Assembly (NCBI RefSeq): GCF_016862995.1
Contig: NZ_BOOA01000006.1
Span: 119,989-183,988 of the forward strand
Length of the DNA stretch: 64,000 nucleotides
DNA from: Acrocarpospora phusangensis
GTDB taxonomy: Bacteria > Actinomycetota > Actinomycetes > Streptosporangiales > Streptosporangiaceae
Direction of reading: 5' to 3'
In this document: one piece after another, positions 1 through 7,411 of the stretch
How positions within the stretch are numbered: the stretch's first letter is position 1
How the letters are laid out: each line of letters begins with the position of its first letter
Notes under the pieces: model-generated
Databases searched by the model: none
What the model was told of the DNA's origin: nothing
The model's input: the letters and a program-made list of their open reading frames with translations, nothing else
Position numbers and translations under genes: made by a program

Positions 1-2
1 AG

Positions 3-755
3 GTCTGGCTCGCCCAGGCCGACGTCGTGACCACCGAACCCGCCCAGCGTGCCGCCGCCCTGTCGGTACGCGGCAGCACCCTCAGCGACCTGGCCCGGTA
101 CGCGGCCGCGCAGCACGCCCTCGGCCAGGCACTCGACTTCGCGCGGGACGAACGCCGCCGGTCGTACGTGCTCTCGATGATCGGCCGGGCGCACCTGCTT
201 CGCGGCGAACTCGCCGCGGCCGCCGAGACGCTGGACGAGTCGATGGCCCGGGCCACCGCAGCCGGATGGACCGCGTTCATCCCCTGGCCGGAGGCACTGC
301 GCGCCGAGATCGACCTGCGGTGCGGCGACCTCCCGGCGGCGCGGACCCGACTGGAGCACGCCTTCGCCCTCGGCTGCCAGATCGGCGACCCCTGCTGGGA
401 AGGACTGTCGGGACGCGGGCTCGGTCTCCTCCTGGCCGCACAGGGCGACGCCGGCGGCGCGGTCGAGTCCCTCCTGGACGCCCGGCGGCGGGCCTCGCGA
501 CTGCCGGACGGCTACGTCTGGGTCCAGGCGTACATTCTCGACGCGCTGGCCGGCATCGGCATCGCACGCCACCTGCCCCAAGCCGGGACGTGGGTTGCTC
601 AACTCGCCGCCATCGCGCAACGCAGCGGCATGGCAGAGCTCACCGTCCGGGCCGCGGCCCACCGCTGGCGACTCGGCGACCAGGCCGGACGCGACGCCGC
701 CCTCGCGCTCTGCGCATCCGTGGACAACCCCATCCTGGCCGGGCTCCTCACCTGA
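3..755 (+). CDS. TPR-rich protein, 5' truncated by window edge (probable C-terminal part of an ATPase/TPR regulator)
   Basis: The reading frame is open from the first bases of the window, so the start lies outside; an internal ATG at 27 is probably not the true start. The visible 250 residues are alanine/leucine-rich helical repeats (segments around LARYAAAQHALGQAL, AAAAETLDESMARA and GDLPAARTRLEHAF) typical of degenerate tetratricopeptide repeats. Such repeats form the C-terminal half of large actinobacterial ATPase regulators. No DNA-binding motif is seen before the stop. It could equally be a free-standing TPR protein. The TPR call is fairly safe; the regulator call is inferred. Confidence 0.6.
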   Translation, partial: VWLAQADVVTTEPAQRAAALSVRGSTLSDLARYAAAQHALGQALDFARDERRRSYVLSMIGRAHLLRGELAAAAETLDESMARATAAGWTAFIPWPEALRAEIDLRCGDLPAARTRLEHAFALGCQIGDPCWEGLSGRGLGLLLAAQGDAGGAVESLLDARRRASRLPDGYVWVQAYILDALAGIGIARHLPQAGTWVAQLAAIAQRSGMAELTVRAAAHRWRLGDQAGRDAALALCASVDNPILAGLLT

Positions 756-845
756 GTGCCCCACACGCCCGTACGCGTCGTCACCGCCGGTTCCGTCAGG
801 TGGACAACCGCGCACCGGTCGAGCGCCGGGTGGAGTAAAGAATTG

Positions 846-898
846 TTGACATCACGTCTGTGCTGCTTTACCTTGGCAATGTCAAGTTTGTTGTACAT
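846..898 (+). promoter_or_regulatory. Promoter and dyad operator of the membrane protein-XRE operon
   Basis: TTGACA (846-851) and TACCTT (869-874) are separated by 17 bases, a good sigma-70 type promoter. TTGACAT at 846-852 recurs inverted as ATGTCAA at 879-885. The second copy starts a pseudo-palindrome, ATGTCAA-gtttg-TTGTACAT, at 879-898. The boxes overlap the -35 element and the expected transcription start near 881, so binding should repress. The downstream XRE protein is the obvious candidate binder; that link is inference. Confidence 0.6.
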
Positions 899-908
899 GG
901 GAGCGAGC

Positions 909-1328
909 ATGTCCTCCGAAGAGAAGCGCACGTGGATCTACGTCGTGGTCGCGGCCGGCGTAGCCGTGGTCTACTTCGCGACCGTCCTGTCGAAGGTGCC
1001 GGGAACGGATGTGTCCACGATCGCCTACGTGTGGCCGATGCTCACCGCGATCGGTGTCGGGATCGCCGCGAACATCGTCCTGAACATCATCGCCGCGGTC
1101 CTCTCGCCAAGGGAGGCCGACAAGACCGACGAGCGCGACAAGCAGATCAACCGGCTGGGCGAGTACGTCGGGTTCTACGTCATGAGCATCGCCGCGCTCG
1201 TCCCGCTCGGCCTGGCGATGGCGGAGATCGAGCAGTTCTGGATCGCCAACACGCTCTACCTCGCGTTCATCCTGGCCGCCCTCGCCTCTTCAATCGTGAA
1301 GATCGTCGCGTACCGGCGAGGTTTCTAG
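909..1328 (+). CDS. Small integral membrane protein paired with an XRE regulator
   Basis: A 139-residue protein with four predicted membrane segments: near the N-terminus (YVVVAAGVAVVYFA), around AIGVGIAANIVLNIIAAVL, around YVMSIAALVPLGLAMA and at the C-terminus (LYLAFILAALASSIV). A short acidic/basic loop (READKTDERDKQI) lies between segments 2 and 3. The ATG at 909 is chosen because GGGAG (899-903) sits 5 bases upstream and the promoter lies just before it. Upstream in-frame starts would overlap the operator. The stop is 3 bases before the XRE gene, so the two form an operon. Function unknown; DUF2178-like membrane proteins are often paired with such regulators, and that likeness is from memory. 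Confidence 0.8.
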   Translation: MSSEEKRTWIYVVVAAGVAVVYFATVLSKVPGTDVSTIAYVWPMLTAIGVGIAANIVLNIIAAVLSPREADKTDERDKQINRLGEYVGFYVMSIAALVPLGLAMAEIEQFWIANTLYLAFILAALASSIVKIVAYRRGF

Positions 1329-1331
1329 CCC

Positions 1332-1556
1332 ATGGCCAAGCCCACCAAGGTCACCAACGCGATCCGAGCCCTGCGATTCGCCCACGGGGAGATGACGCAG
1401 GCCGAGCTGGCCGACCGCGTCGGCGTGACCCGCCAGACCATCATCGCCATCGAGCAGGGCCGCTACTCGCCGTCACTGGAGATGGCCTTCCAGATCGCCC
1501 GCGTGTTCGGGGTGCCGCTCGACGACGTCTTCCAGTACCCCGACACCGAGGACTAA
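1332..1556 (+). CDS. XRE-family (Cro/CI-type) small helix-turn-helix regulator
   Basis: A 74-residue protein that is almost all HTH_3 domain. TQAELADRVGVTRQTI (residues ~18-33) is the helix-turn-helix, followed by AIEQGRYSPSLEMAFQIARV and the typical tail GVPLDDVFQY. Members of this group are single-domain DNA-binding proteins encoded next to a small membrane protein. It sits directly after the membrane protein and probably autoregulates the operon through the dyads around 846-898. No ligand or partner domain is present. Confidence 0.9.
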   Translation: MAKPTKVTNAIRALRFAHGEMTQAELADRVGVTRQTIIAIEQGRYSPSLEMAFQIARVFGVPLDDVFQYPDTED

Positions 1557-1634
1557 CCGCCACACCCCTACCACCGGCGCGCGGGGCACCGCCCCGCGGC
1601 CTTCCTCCTTCACGCCCAAAAGCAAGGGAGAAGC

Positions 1635-1757
1635 ATGGACACCCCTCAACACCTCGCCCGGATCGCAGACCTCTTCTGCCCGATCGCGGCCCTCTGCGCC
1701 ATGGCCGACCGGCCGGTGACTGCCGACACCGTCGTTGCATCGGGGGTCGCCGGATGA
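1635..1757 (+). CDS. Short ORF (40 aa), unknown; first of a stack of degenerate small frames
   Basis: The ATG at 1635 has a strong ribosome binding site (AAGGGAGA, 3-4 bases before the start region). It encodes 40 residues starting MDTPQHLARIADLF. The stop overlaps ATGA. A different frame (about 1735-1884) then reads protein-like with a hydrophobic stretch GGGAGYLLGAFIVRLA. A third frame (1881-1955) reads EFWMVGYLLVRG. The succession suggests either overlapping micro-ORFs or a single small membrane-protein gene broken by two frameshifts. No homologue recognised. Confidence 0.35.
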   Translation: MDTPQHLARIADLFCPIAALCAMADRPVTADTVVASGVAG

Positions 1758-1968
1758 TCACGGGACTCTCACGAGCCGGCTCATCGGAGGCGGCGCCGGC
1801 TATCTGCTCGGCGCGTTCATCGTGCGCCTCGCTCCCGAGGCACGCGTCGTCGCTGAACTTCTCGCGGCGCCCCCGCGCACGTAGGCGAGTTCTGGATGGT
1901 CGGCTACCTGCTGGTCCGCGGCGTCCGCCGTCGCGCGCTCCCGGAAGCACCATGAGGGGTCCCCGCTG

Positions 1969-2002
1969 GACGCCCTGCCGCGACTATTCCCGGCAGGGCG
2001 TC
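1969..2002 (+). terminator. Intrinsic-type hairpin
   Basis: GACGCCCTGCCG (1969-1980) pairs perfectly with CGGCAGGGCGTC (1991-2002) around a 10-base loop. It follows the small-ORF stack and precedes the glycosyltransferase gene. There is no T-run, which is common in high-GC actinomycetes. Confidence 0.65.
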
Positions 2003-2036
2003 TACTCAGGATGAAACGGCACATTGTTCAGCTTAT

Positions 2037-3692
2037 ATGTATCGATTATTCAGCATTGACGCTATAGCATCCGAGCCCGTGACCAGTCAGTTCTTACCCG
2101 AAAGTTCCGGCGCGCAGGTCGATGGCCCCGCGTCGAAGAGCACGATTTCGACGGAGCGGAACGAGTCGGCGCCCACGAGCCCCGACCAACTTCGGCTCTC
2201 GGACCGCTCGATTGCCATGCTGCTGGGTCTGATTTCGCTGGTGGTCTACGCGTTGGCCGCACGCCTTCGGCTGGTGAACGGTATTCCCCAGGGAGACGAA
2301 CCCCACTATCTCATCGCCACCGTCGCACTTGCGGAGTACCATACTTTCGATATCGGCGTGGTCTACGACAACCGTGACTACTTGTCGTTCTTTCCAGAGG
2401 AAATCGAAAGGCACCTCTCCCCGGACGAGAACGGCCAGATGCTGCCCTGGCACAATTTCGGCGCCCCGCTGCTCTGGGTGCCGTTCTTCTTGCTGTGGGG
2501 ACGTGCCGGCGCCACTGGATTCATGGTGGTGGTCGCCGTGTTGACGGTTCTCCATGTGTTCTGGTTCCTCAGGGAACTCGGTATCGTCCGCCTGTACGCG
2601 ACCCTCACCGCCGGACTGTTCGCCGTCGGCACGACGATCTACGTCTACTCCAATTCGTTGTTCACCGAATCATTGGCCGCCCTGCTCCTGCTCTATGCGA
2701 TGCGAGTGATATGCCGGAGAGATAACTCATCGGCGAGTCTCTGCCTGGCATCGATGTCGCTGGGCTACCTGCCGTGGCTCAACGGCCGCTTTCTCGCCCT
2801 CGCGCTTCCCGCCGCCCTGCTCCTGCTGTTACGCGTCCGCCGTTCGGGCAACGGAGACGGCATCCGGGCCTACTCGTGGGCGTTCGGGCCGATGTTGCTG
2901 CTGTTCGGTGCGCTCGGGGCATTGAATTACCTTTGTTTCAACACTTTCCACCCGTCACCGGGAAATGGCGTGAAAGGAGTCGGGCCACTTCAGATATCGC
3001 CGGTCCGGGGGCTCGCGGGATTATTGTTCGACCGCGAGTTCGGCCTGTTCCCGAACTTTCCCGTACTGGTCTTCGTGGTGATCGGTATCGGGCTGGGGAT
3101 CCCCTGGGTACGCTGGCAACTCGATGCCGCGGTGGGCTTCGTCGCGATGCCGTACGTGCTGGCGACCGCGACGTACTCGGAGTGGTGGGCCGGCTTCGCC
3201 CCGCCTGGCAGGTACCTCGCGGTCGTGGTGCCACTGCTCGCTTTCTATGTCGCGGTGACGCTCCAGCGAATCCACCATTGGCTGGCGATTCTCATCGCGG
3301 CGATCACCGGACTCGTCGGCTTCGCCTTCAACTTCGCCACCGACTTATACCCCGGAGATCGTTTCCACTGGCCCACACCTCCGAACCAGGCCATGTCGAA
3401 CCTGGGCCGGCTGCTCGACCTTCCAATAGCGGAGTACCTGCCGGGACTGAGCGTGTCCAAGGACGATCCGATTCCCATGGACGAGGCCATACTCACTGTC
3501 GGGTGGGCGCTGGTCATCGCCATGCTCGCCGCGGCTGTCTGGATTTTCGAGAATGCTCCACCTGAGCGCGTACCCCCTCTCGACCTGCGGCTTTTCCCGA
3601 ATCCACCAGGCCGCCGCAGAACAGCGTCCTCGCCGGCCGGCCCCGAAGCGGTCACAGCGGAAAGGCCGCCGGCCTCCCGTCCACCCACGTAG
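2037..3692 (+). CDS. GT-C fold polytopic membrane glycosyltransferase-like protein
   Basis: 551 residues. After a ~60-residue polar N-terminus there are about 10-12 membrane segments, then a proline-rich basic tail. The first extracytoplasmic loop carries QGDEPHYL (about residue 84), the DE-type acidic motif expected in dolichyl/polyprenyl-phosphate-sugar dependent GT-C enzymes. Such enzymes transfer sugars to lipid, protein or wall acceptors on the outer face of the membrane. The gene is less GC-rich than its neighbours, especially over its first 500 bases, with several AT-ending codons. That hints at a different origin. The substrate cannot be told from sequence. Confidence 0.7.
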   Translation: MYRLFSIDAIASEPVTSQFLPESSGAQVDGPASKSTISTERNESAPTSPDQLRLSDRSIAMLLGLISLVVYALAARLRLVNGIPQGDEPHYLIATVALAEYHTFDIGVVYDNRDYLSFFPEEIERHLSPDENGQMLPWHNFGAPLLWVPFFLLWGRAGATGFMVVVAVLTVLHVFWFLRELGIVRLYATLTAGLFAVGTTIYVYSNSLFTESLAALLLLYAMRVICRRDNSSASLCLASMSLGYLPWLNGRFLALALPAALLLLLRVRRSGNGDGIRAYSWAFGPMLLLFGALGALNYLCFNTFHPSPGNGVKGVGPLQISPVRGLAGLLFDREFGLFPNFPVLVFVVIGIGLGIPWVRWQLDAAVGFVAMPYVLATATYSEWWAGFAPPGRYLAVVVPLLAFYVAVTLQRIHHWLAILIAAITGLVGFAFNFATDLYPGDRFHWPTPPNQAMSNLGRLLDLPIAEYLPGLSVSKDDPIPMDEAILTVGWALVIAMLAAAVWIFENAPPERVPPLDLRLFPNPPGRRRTASSPAGPEAVTAERPPASRPPT

Positions 3693-3789
3693 CCGCCGAT
3701 ACGGATAGGTCATCCGACCGATGTCCTCCCCGCCCCTCGCAGGGAGCATTGGAGCCAAAATCAACGTGAGAATTCCGGAAACCATTCAC

Positions 3790-4224
3790 ATGGAAATCAG
3801 ACGAAAATTAACCGCACTGGCGCTGGCCGGAGCGATGGTCCTGGCCGCGATTCCCGCAGGGCCGGCGCACGCCTCGGCCCAGACCGCGTATGCCGGGAGC
3901 GTATCCCTGAGCATCACCCCCTCGAGCCCCTACGTGTACCTCGTGCAGATCTCCGGTACTGCCCCAAGCGCCCAGACCTCGACGTACATGTACGGCCTGT
4001 ACGGTAACGACTTCCCGAAAGCAGACCACCTGCTGCGCATCGGGATGCTGGGGCCCGCCACCACTGAGCCGAACGGCACTTTCACCCAGTACTTCCTCGT
4101 CACAGGCGACATTCTCGACGAAGACAGCGGAGTCTTCCTGGACGAGATCTACGCGTTAGTCCGGTACGACACACCGCTTCCGGTGCGTTCCGCCAGAAGC
4201 AACACGGTAGTCGGCTCGTACTGA
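3790..4224 (+). CDS. Small secreted protein of unknown function
   Basis: A start at ATG 3790 gives 144 residues with a classic signal peptide: MEIRRKLTALALAGAMVLAA followed by an Ala-rich cleavage site (GPAHASA). The mature part is about 115 residues, rich in Ser/Thr/Tyr, without cysteines, and looks like a small beta-rich domain. The earlier in-frame ATG at 3721 would put an unlikely extension before the signal peptide. It follows the GT-C gene by about 100 bases and may be exported with or modified by it; that is speculation. Confidence 0.7.
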   Translation: MEIRRKLTALALAGAMVLAAIPAGPAHASAQTAYAGSVSLSITPSSPYVYLVQISGTAPSAQTSTYMYGLYGNDFPKADHLLRIGMLGPATTEPNGTFTQYFLVTGDILDEDSGVFLDEIYALVRYDTPLPVRSARSNTVVGSY

Positions 4225-4237
4225 CCCGAGAGTTGTG

Positions 4238-4270
4238 GAGGATGGGCGGCAAGCCATGCCGCCCATCCTC
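4238..4270. terminator. Bidirectional hairpin between convergent genes
   Basis: GAGGATGGGCGGC (4238-4250) and GCCGCCCATCCTC (4258-4270) form a perfect 13-bp stem with a 7-base loop, between the stop codons of the convergent genes ending at 4224 and 4295. Confidence 0.85.
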
Positions 4271-4294
4271 ACCGGATCGGTTGCCGTCCGCCGA

Positions 4295-5098
4295 TCAGCG
4301 GTTGAGGTCCTTCTCGTCGGCCACCGCGTCGGCCGGGGGCGCGGAAACGGAGACCTTGGCACCCCAGTTGTAGAGACGGGTGACGGAGCTGTAGTCGACG
4401 ACGGTTCCGTCGCCGACGGGCATCCGCAGCTTGACGCTGAGGCGGGTGATCAGGCCCTCGGAGTTGAGCGAGAAAGCGTAAGTGATCTTGGAAATCTGGC
4501 CGCTCTCGCTCTTGCCGCCAGGGCCGTACTGCTTGCGGAACACCGGTGAGAGCGCCGCCATTTTCGCGCTCGTGGTGGACCCCTTCACCACGCCACCGCG
4601 GACGGAAGCCGCCCTGGCGATCAGAGTCTTGACCGTGTTCGGTTCGAACACGCTGATGATGATCCCGCTGGGAACCGGGGGGATCGGCCGCTTCCGTACC
4701 CAGTACTTGCCCTCCGGCAGCCCTTCGCCAGCCCGGGGTCCCTGCACGTACGTCACCTTCGGCAGCGAGATCACCCTGCCGGGGCGCTCCAGGCTCTTCT
4801 TCGTCTCGCGCTCATCCTTGCTCGACTCGTTGAAGTAACCCTTGTCGTAGCGCGTCTTCTCGCTGAGATCCGAAGCCACCGCTCCCTTCGCACCGAACCG
4901 GACCGCTCCCAGCTCCTGGGTGACAGTCCCCTTCCCGCCTTTGACCCGCACCTGCAGCACCGTCTTGAGCTTGACGCCCCGCCCTGCGACGAACTGCGCC
5001 TGCAACGCCTTGATCGGATCAACTTTGGCTTGTGCCGGTCCCCCGGGCACCAACAAGGCGCCCACGATCAACATCGTCCCGGCCATGGCTCGCTTCAC
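4295..5098 (-). CDS. Secreted protein of unknown function (lipoprotein-carrier-like size)
   Basis: GTG at 5098 is chosen because GAGAGGAAAG lies just upstream; it gives 267 residues starting with a basic signal peptide (VKRAMAGTMLIVGALLVPG, cleavage after AQA). No lipobox cysteine is present. The mature protein is rich in Lys/Gly/Val with alternating polar-hydrophobic strands and no recognised catalytic motif. Size and style resemble LppX/LolA-like half-barrel lipid-binding proteins or DUF2092-type secreted proteins, but this is a weak impression. It may be a single-gene unit. Confidence 0.65.
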   Translation of the reverse strand: MKRAMAGTMLIVGALLVPGGPAQAKVDPIKALQAQFVAGRGVKLKTVLQVRVKGGKGTVTQELGAVRFGAKGAVASDLSEKTRYDKGYFNESSKDERETKKSLERPGRVISLPKVTYVQGPRAGEGLPEGKYWVRKRPIPPVPSGIIISVFEPNTVKTLIARAASVRGGVVKGSTTSAKMAALSPVFRKQYGPGGKSESGQISKITYAFSLNSEGLITRLSVKLRMPVGDGTVVDYSSVTRLYNWGAKVSVSAPPADAVADEKDLNR

Positions 5099-5176
5099 GC
5101 GCTTTCCTCTCTCATATTCGCGCGCGAAAGTCTCACGACGCCAGATCACATCGTGATCACGAACACCACGAGGCGG

Positions 5177-5956
5177 TCAGCAGCCCACGCGCTTGGTGCT
5201 CAGGGCGATGTCGTCCATCCACACGTCGTAGGAGGCCGGGGTCGGATCGCCCTGGTAGAGCTGCCAGCCCAGCTTGACGGTGTCGAAGCGGGGGAAGAGG
5301 AAGTCCACCGGATTGCCGCCGTGGTCGTGGGTGGACACGGTGAGATCGGGCTTGGGTACCCCGTCGAACCACAGCGAGACGCGGTTGTCGGTAGCGTCCA
5401 TCCGCCACTCGACGCACTGCCAGGTCCCGGCGACGGAGGGCGCGCTGGTCCGCCAGTTCGTCCAGTCCCCGGTGGGACCGCCGTCCGCGCCGACGCCCCA
5501 GAACTGGGCGCCGCCGTGGGGCGGCGGGGCGTACTGGCCGCCGAGCGGCCGGACGATCTCCGGTCCGGCGCCGGTCGCCTCGACCAGCGTGTAGTGCGCC
5601 CAGTCGGGCGCCGTCGGGAACGCGCTGACGCGCAGCCGTACCCGCCCGTAGAAGCTGTTGCCGGGCGCCGCGAAGTCGTCCACCTTCAGGAAGGCCCGCC
5701 CGTTCCCTTCGGTGTGCACACGCAGCACCTTCTCGCCGTGCCTCCCCGCCCGCTCCACGGTCAGCGTGCCGTGTTTGGTGTCGATCCCCCACCGCAGGCT
5801 GCCGGCGGCCCCGACGGGGAGAGACTGGAAGTCCTCACAGAAGAGGAACGTCCCCTTCGCGCAGCCCCGTGCCGGAGCCGAGGCGGAGACCGCCGGCACC
5901 GCCGTCAGCGGCACCACCAAGAGGGACCCAAGAGCCAGGGACAGCCACGTACGCAC
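5177..5956 (-). CDS. Secreted Cip1-like polysaccharide-binding/lyase-fold protein
   Basis: 259 residues; GTG at 5956 with GGGAG upstream. The signal peptide ends near VSASA. The mature domain matches my memory of the Cip1 family (jelly-roll, first seen in Trichoderma and present in actinomycetes): FCEDFQSLPVG near the start, PTAPDWAHYTLVEATG, GGPTGDWTNW, WMDDIAL and a C-terminal cysteine. Cip1 relatives are secreted with plant cell wall-degrading enzymes and resemble glucuronan/alginate lyases. The gene lies next to a GH10 xylanase, and a GAAAC-TTTC palindrome (6075-6083) sits in its upstream region, supporting a role in biomass breakdown. Confidence 0.7.
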   Translation of the reverse strand: MRTWLSLALGSLLVVPLTAVPAVSASAPARGCAKGTFLFCEDFQSLPVGAAGSLRWGIDTKHGTLTVERAGRHGEKVLRVHTEGNGRAFLKVDDFAAPGNSFYGRVRLRVSAFPTAPDWAHYTLVEATGAGPEIVRPLGGQYAPPPHGGAQFWGVGADGGPTGDWTNWRTSAPSVAGTWQCVEWRMDATDNRVSLWFDGVPKPDLTVSTHDHGGNPVDFLFPRFDTVKLGWQLYQGDPTPASYDVWMDDIALSTKRVGC

Positions 5957-6074
5957 GAGAACTCCCTTTTCCGACGACGGTAAGCGAGGTGTACGGTACG
6001 CCGCCCCACCCCGATCAGCAGAGATCGATCGACGCCCTCCGCCAAACGGGCCTGGTCAGACGCGGACGGCCCAG

Positions 6075-6083
6075 GAAACTTTC
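6075..6083. promoter_or_regulatory. GAAA-C-TTTC palindrome upstream of the Cip1-like gene
   Basis: GAAACTTTC, about 120 bases upstream of the GTG at 5956. The same motif type recurs three times upstream of the xylanase gene. LacI/CebR-like or xylanase regulators in streptomycetes bind similar short GAAA/TTTC dyads, as I recall. Confidence 0.4.
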
Positions 6084-6111
6084 GTCTTCGACATCCGCGG
6101 ACGGGCATGAA

Positions 6112-6142
6112 AGGGGCCGAACCGGATGAGGGTTCGGCCCCT
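6112..6142 (-). terminator. Hairpin downstream of the GH10 xylanase
   Basis: AGGGGCCGAACC (6112-6123) pairs perfectly with GGTTCGGCCCCT (6131-6142) with a 7-base loop, 16 bases past the xylanase stop codon. Confidence 0.85.
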
Positions 6143-6157
6143 GGAGTGCCCGGTGGA

Positions 6158-7225
6158 TCAGTGACCGGCGCGGAGCACGGCCTTGATCGCGTCGTAGGCG
6201 GGTTTGCGGAGCAGGTTCTCGTCCCACGGATGGGCGGCGCCCTCACCGGGGAAGAACTGGGGGATCCACGAGTACTTGTCGGTGTAGTCCCACACGGTGA
6301 TGCCGACGCAGCGGCGTACGGCCAGGCACGCCCGGGTCACATCCGCGTACCACTGGGCCTGGGTGGCCAGCTTGGCGTCGTCGGCCGGCAGGATCATGCG
6401 GATGTCGAGTTCGGTGATGGCGACGTCGAAGCCCAGGTCGGCGAAGCGCTGGAGGTTCTCCCGCAGCGTCGTCGGGAACCCGAACTGCAGCGCCAGGTGC
6501 CCCTGGACGCCGAGGCCGTGCACCGGCACCCGGTCCTTCTTGAGCTGCTTCATCAGGTTGTAGTAGGCGTCGCTCTTGGGGCCGATTCCCTCGATGTTGT
6601 AGTCGTTGAGGTACAGCTTGGCCTTCGGGTCCGCCTGGTGCGCCCAGCGCAGGGCGTCGGCGATGTAGCCGGGGCCGAGCGTGTTGTAGAAGAGCGTCTG
6701 ACGGTAGGTGCCGTCCTCGTTGAACGCCTCGTTGACGACGTCCCAGGCGAGGATCCGCCCCTTGTACTGCTTGACCACCTTGAAGATGTGGTTCTTCAGC
6801 ACCGCGCGCAGTTCGTCGGCGGTCCAGGTGGTCGTGGTCAGCCACTCGGGCAGCTGGTTGTGCCAGATCAGCGTGTGCCCGCGGAAACTCTGCCGGTGCT
6901 TGCGGGCGAAATCGAAGATCTGATCGGCCAGCGTGAAGTCGAAAACGCCGCGCTGCGGCTCGGTGGCGTACCACTTGAGCGCGTTGCCGGCGACGTTGTG
7001 GTTGAACTCCTCACCCAGGATCTTGAGATAGTCGGGATTGGTGAACTGGGGGTTGTTGTCGGTGGCGGAGCCGAAGTAACGACCCCTGGCCTCGGCCAGT
7101 TCGCCGAGCGTCTTCTTCTTGTGATGGTCCCCGCCGCCGGCGGAGGCGGGAGCGGCGATCGCCATGCTGAGGCTCACCGCGGTGAGCACGACGGCCAGGC
7201 GCGTCCCTAAACGGGAATGTCGCAT
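6158..7225 (-). CDS. Secreted endo-1,4-beta-xylanase, GH10
   Basis: 355 residues with a signal peptide ending near APASA (residue 29). A single (beta/alpha)8 GH10 catalytic domain fills the rest; no carbohydrate-binding module is attached. The acid/base Glu is E166 in WDVVNEAF and the nucleophile is E272 in ITELDIRM. WHNQLPEW (121-128), the substrate-binding loop, is also intact. It hydrolyses internal beta-1,4 bonds of xylan outside the cell. ATG at 7225 with GGAGGAC upstream. Palindromic operators lie 45-80 bases upstream. The Cip1-like gene lies just downstream on the same strand but beyond a terminator. Confidence 0.95.
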   Translation of the reverse strand: MRHSRLGTRLAVVLTAVSLSMAIAAPASAGGGDHHKKKTLGELAEARGRYFGSATDNNPQFTNPDYLKILGEEFNHNVAGNALKWYATEPQRGVFDFTLADQIFDFARKHRQSFRGHTLIWHNQLPEWLTTTTWTADELRAVLKNHIFKVVKQYKGRILAWDVVNEAFNEDGTYRQTLFYNTLGPGYIADALRWAHQADPKAKLYLNDYNIEGIGPKSDAYYNLMKQLKKDRVPVHGLGVQGHLALQFGFPTTLRENLQRFADLGFDVAITELDIRMILPADDAKLATQAQWYADVTRACLAVRRCVGITVWDYTDKYSWIPQFFPGEGAAHPWDENLLRKPAYDAIKAVLRAGH

Positions 7226-7270
7226 AGGACTGTCCTCCGGAGGATCAGGCTCAGACGTGGAACAGGTCCC

Positions 7271-7301
7271 GAAACATTTCTATGACAAATAGAAACGTTT
7301 C
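7271..7301. promoter_or_regulatory. Twin GAAA-NN-TTTC operators upstream of the xylanase gene
   Basis: GAAACATTTC (7271-7280) and GAAACGTTTC (7292-7301) are both dyads; their centres are 21 bases apart, two helical turns, so both face the same side of the DNA. They lie 46-76 bases before the xylanase ATG, where a repressor would block transcription. Confidence 0.55.
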
Positions 7302-7392
7302 CGTCCGGAGGATAGGCGTCCTCTCCCAAGAGGTCAACGATGTTCTTGGAGGGGTGCACCTGAACAGCGGAGATGCTTCTGCCGTGCCCCTT

Positions 7393-7401
7393 GAAACTTT
7401 C
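7393..7401. promoter_or_regulatory. Third GAAA-C-TTTC palindrome, between the xylanase and the ATPase regulator
   Basis: GAAACTTTC, identical to the site at 6075-6083. It is 168 bases upstream of the xylanase start and 11 bases past the end of the neighbouring regulator gene, so it can only serve the xylanase. Confidence 0.35.
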
Positions 7402-7411
7402 CGGACGACCC

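Noticed and set aside
860..2014. A 384-residue Arg/Pro-rich frame
   Set aside because: It overlaps the membrane protein and XRE genes in another frame and has the composition of a GC shadow.
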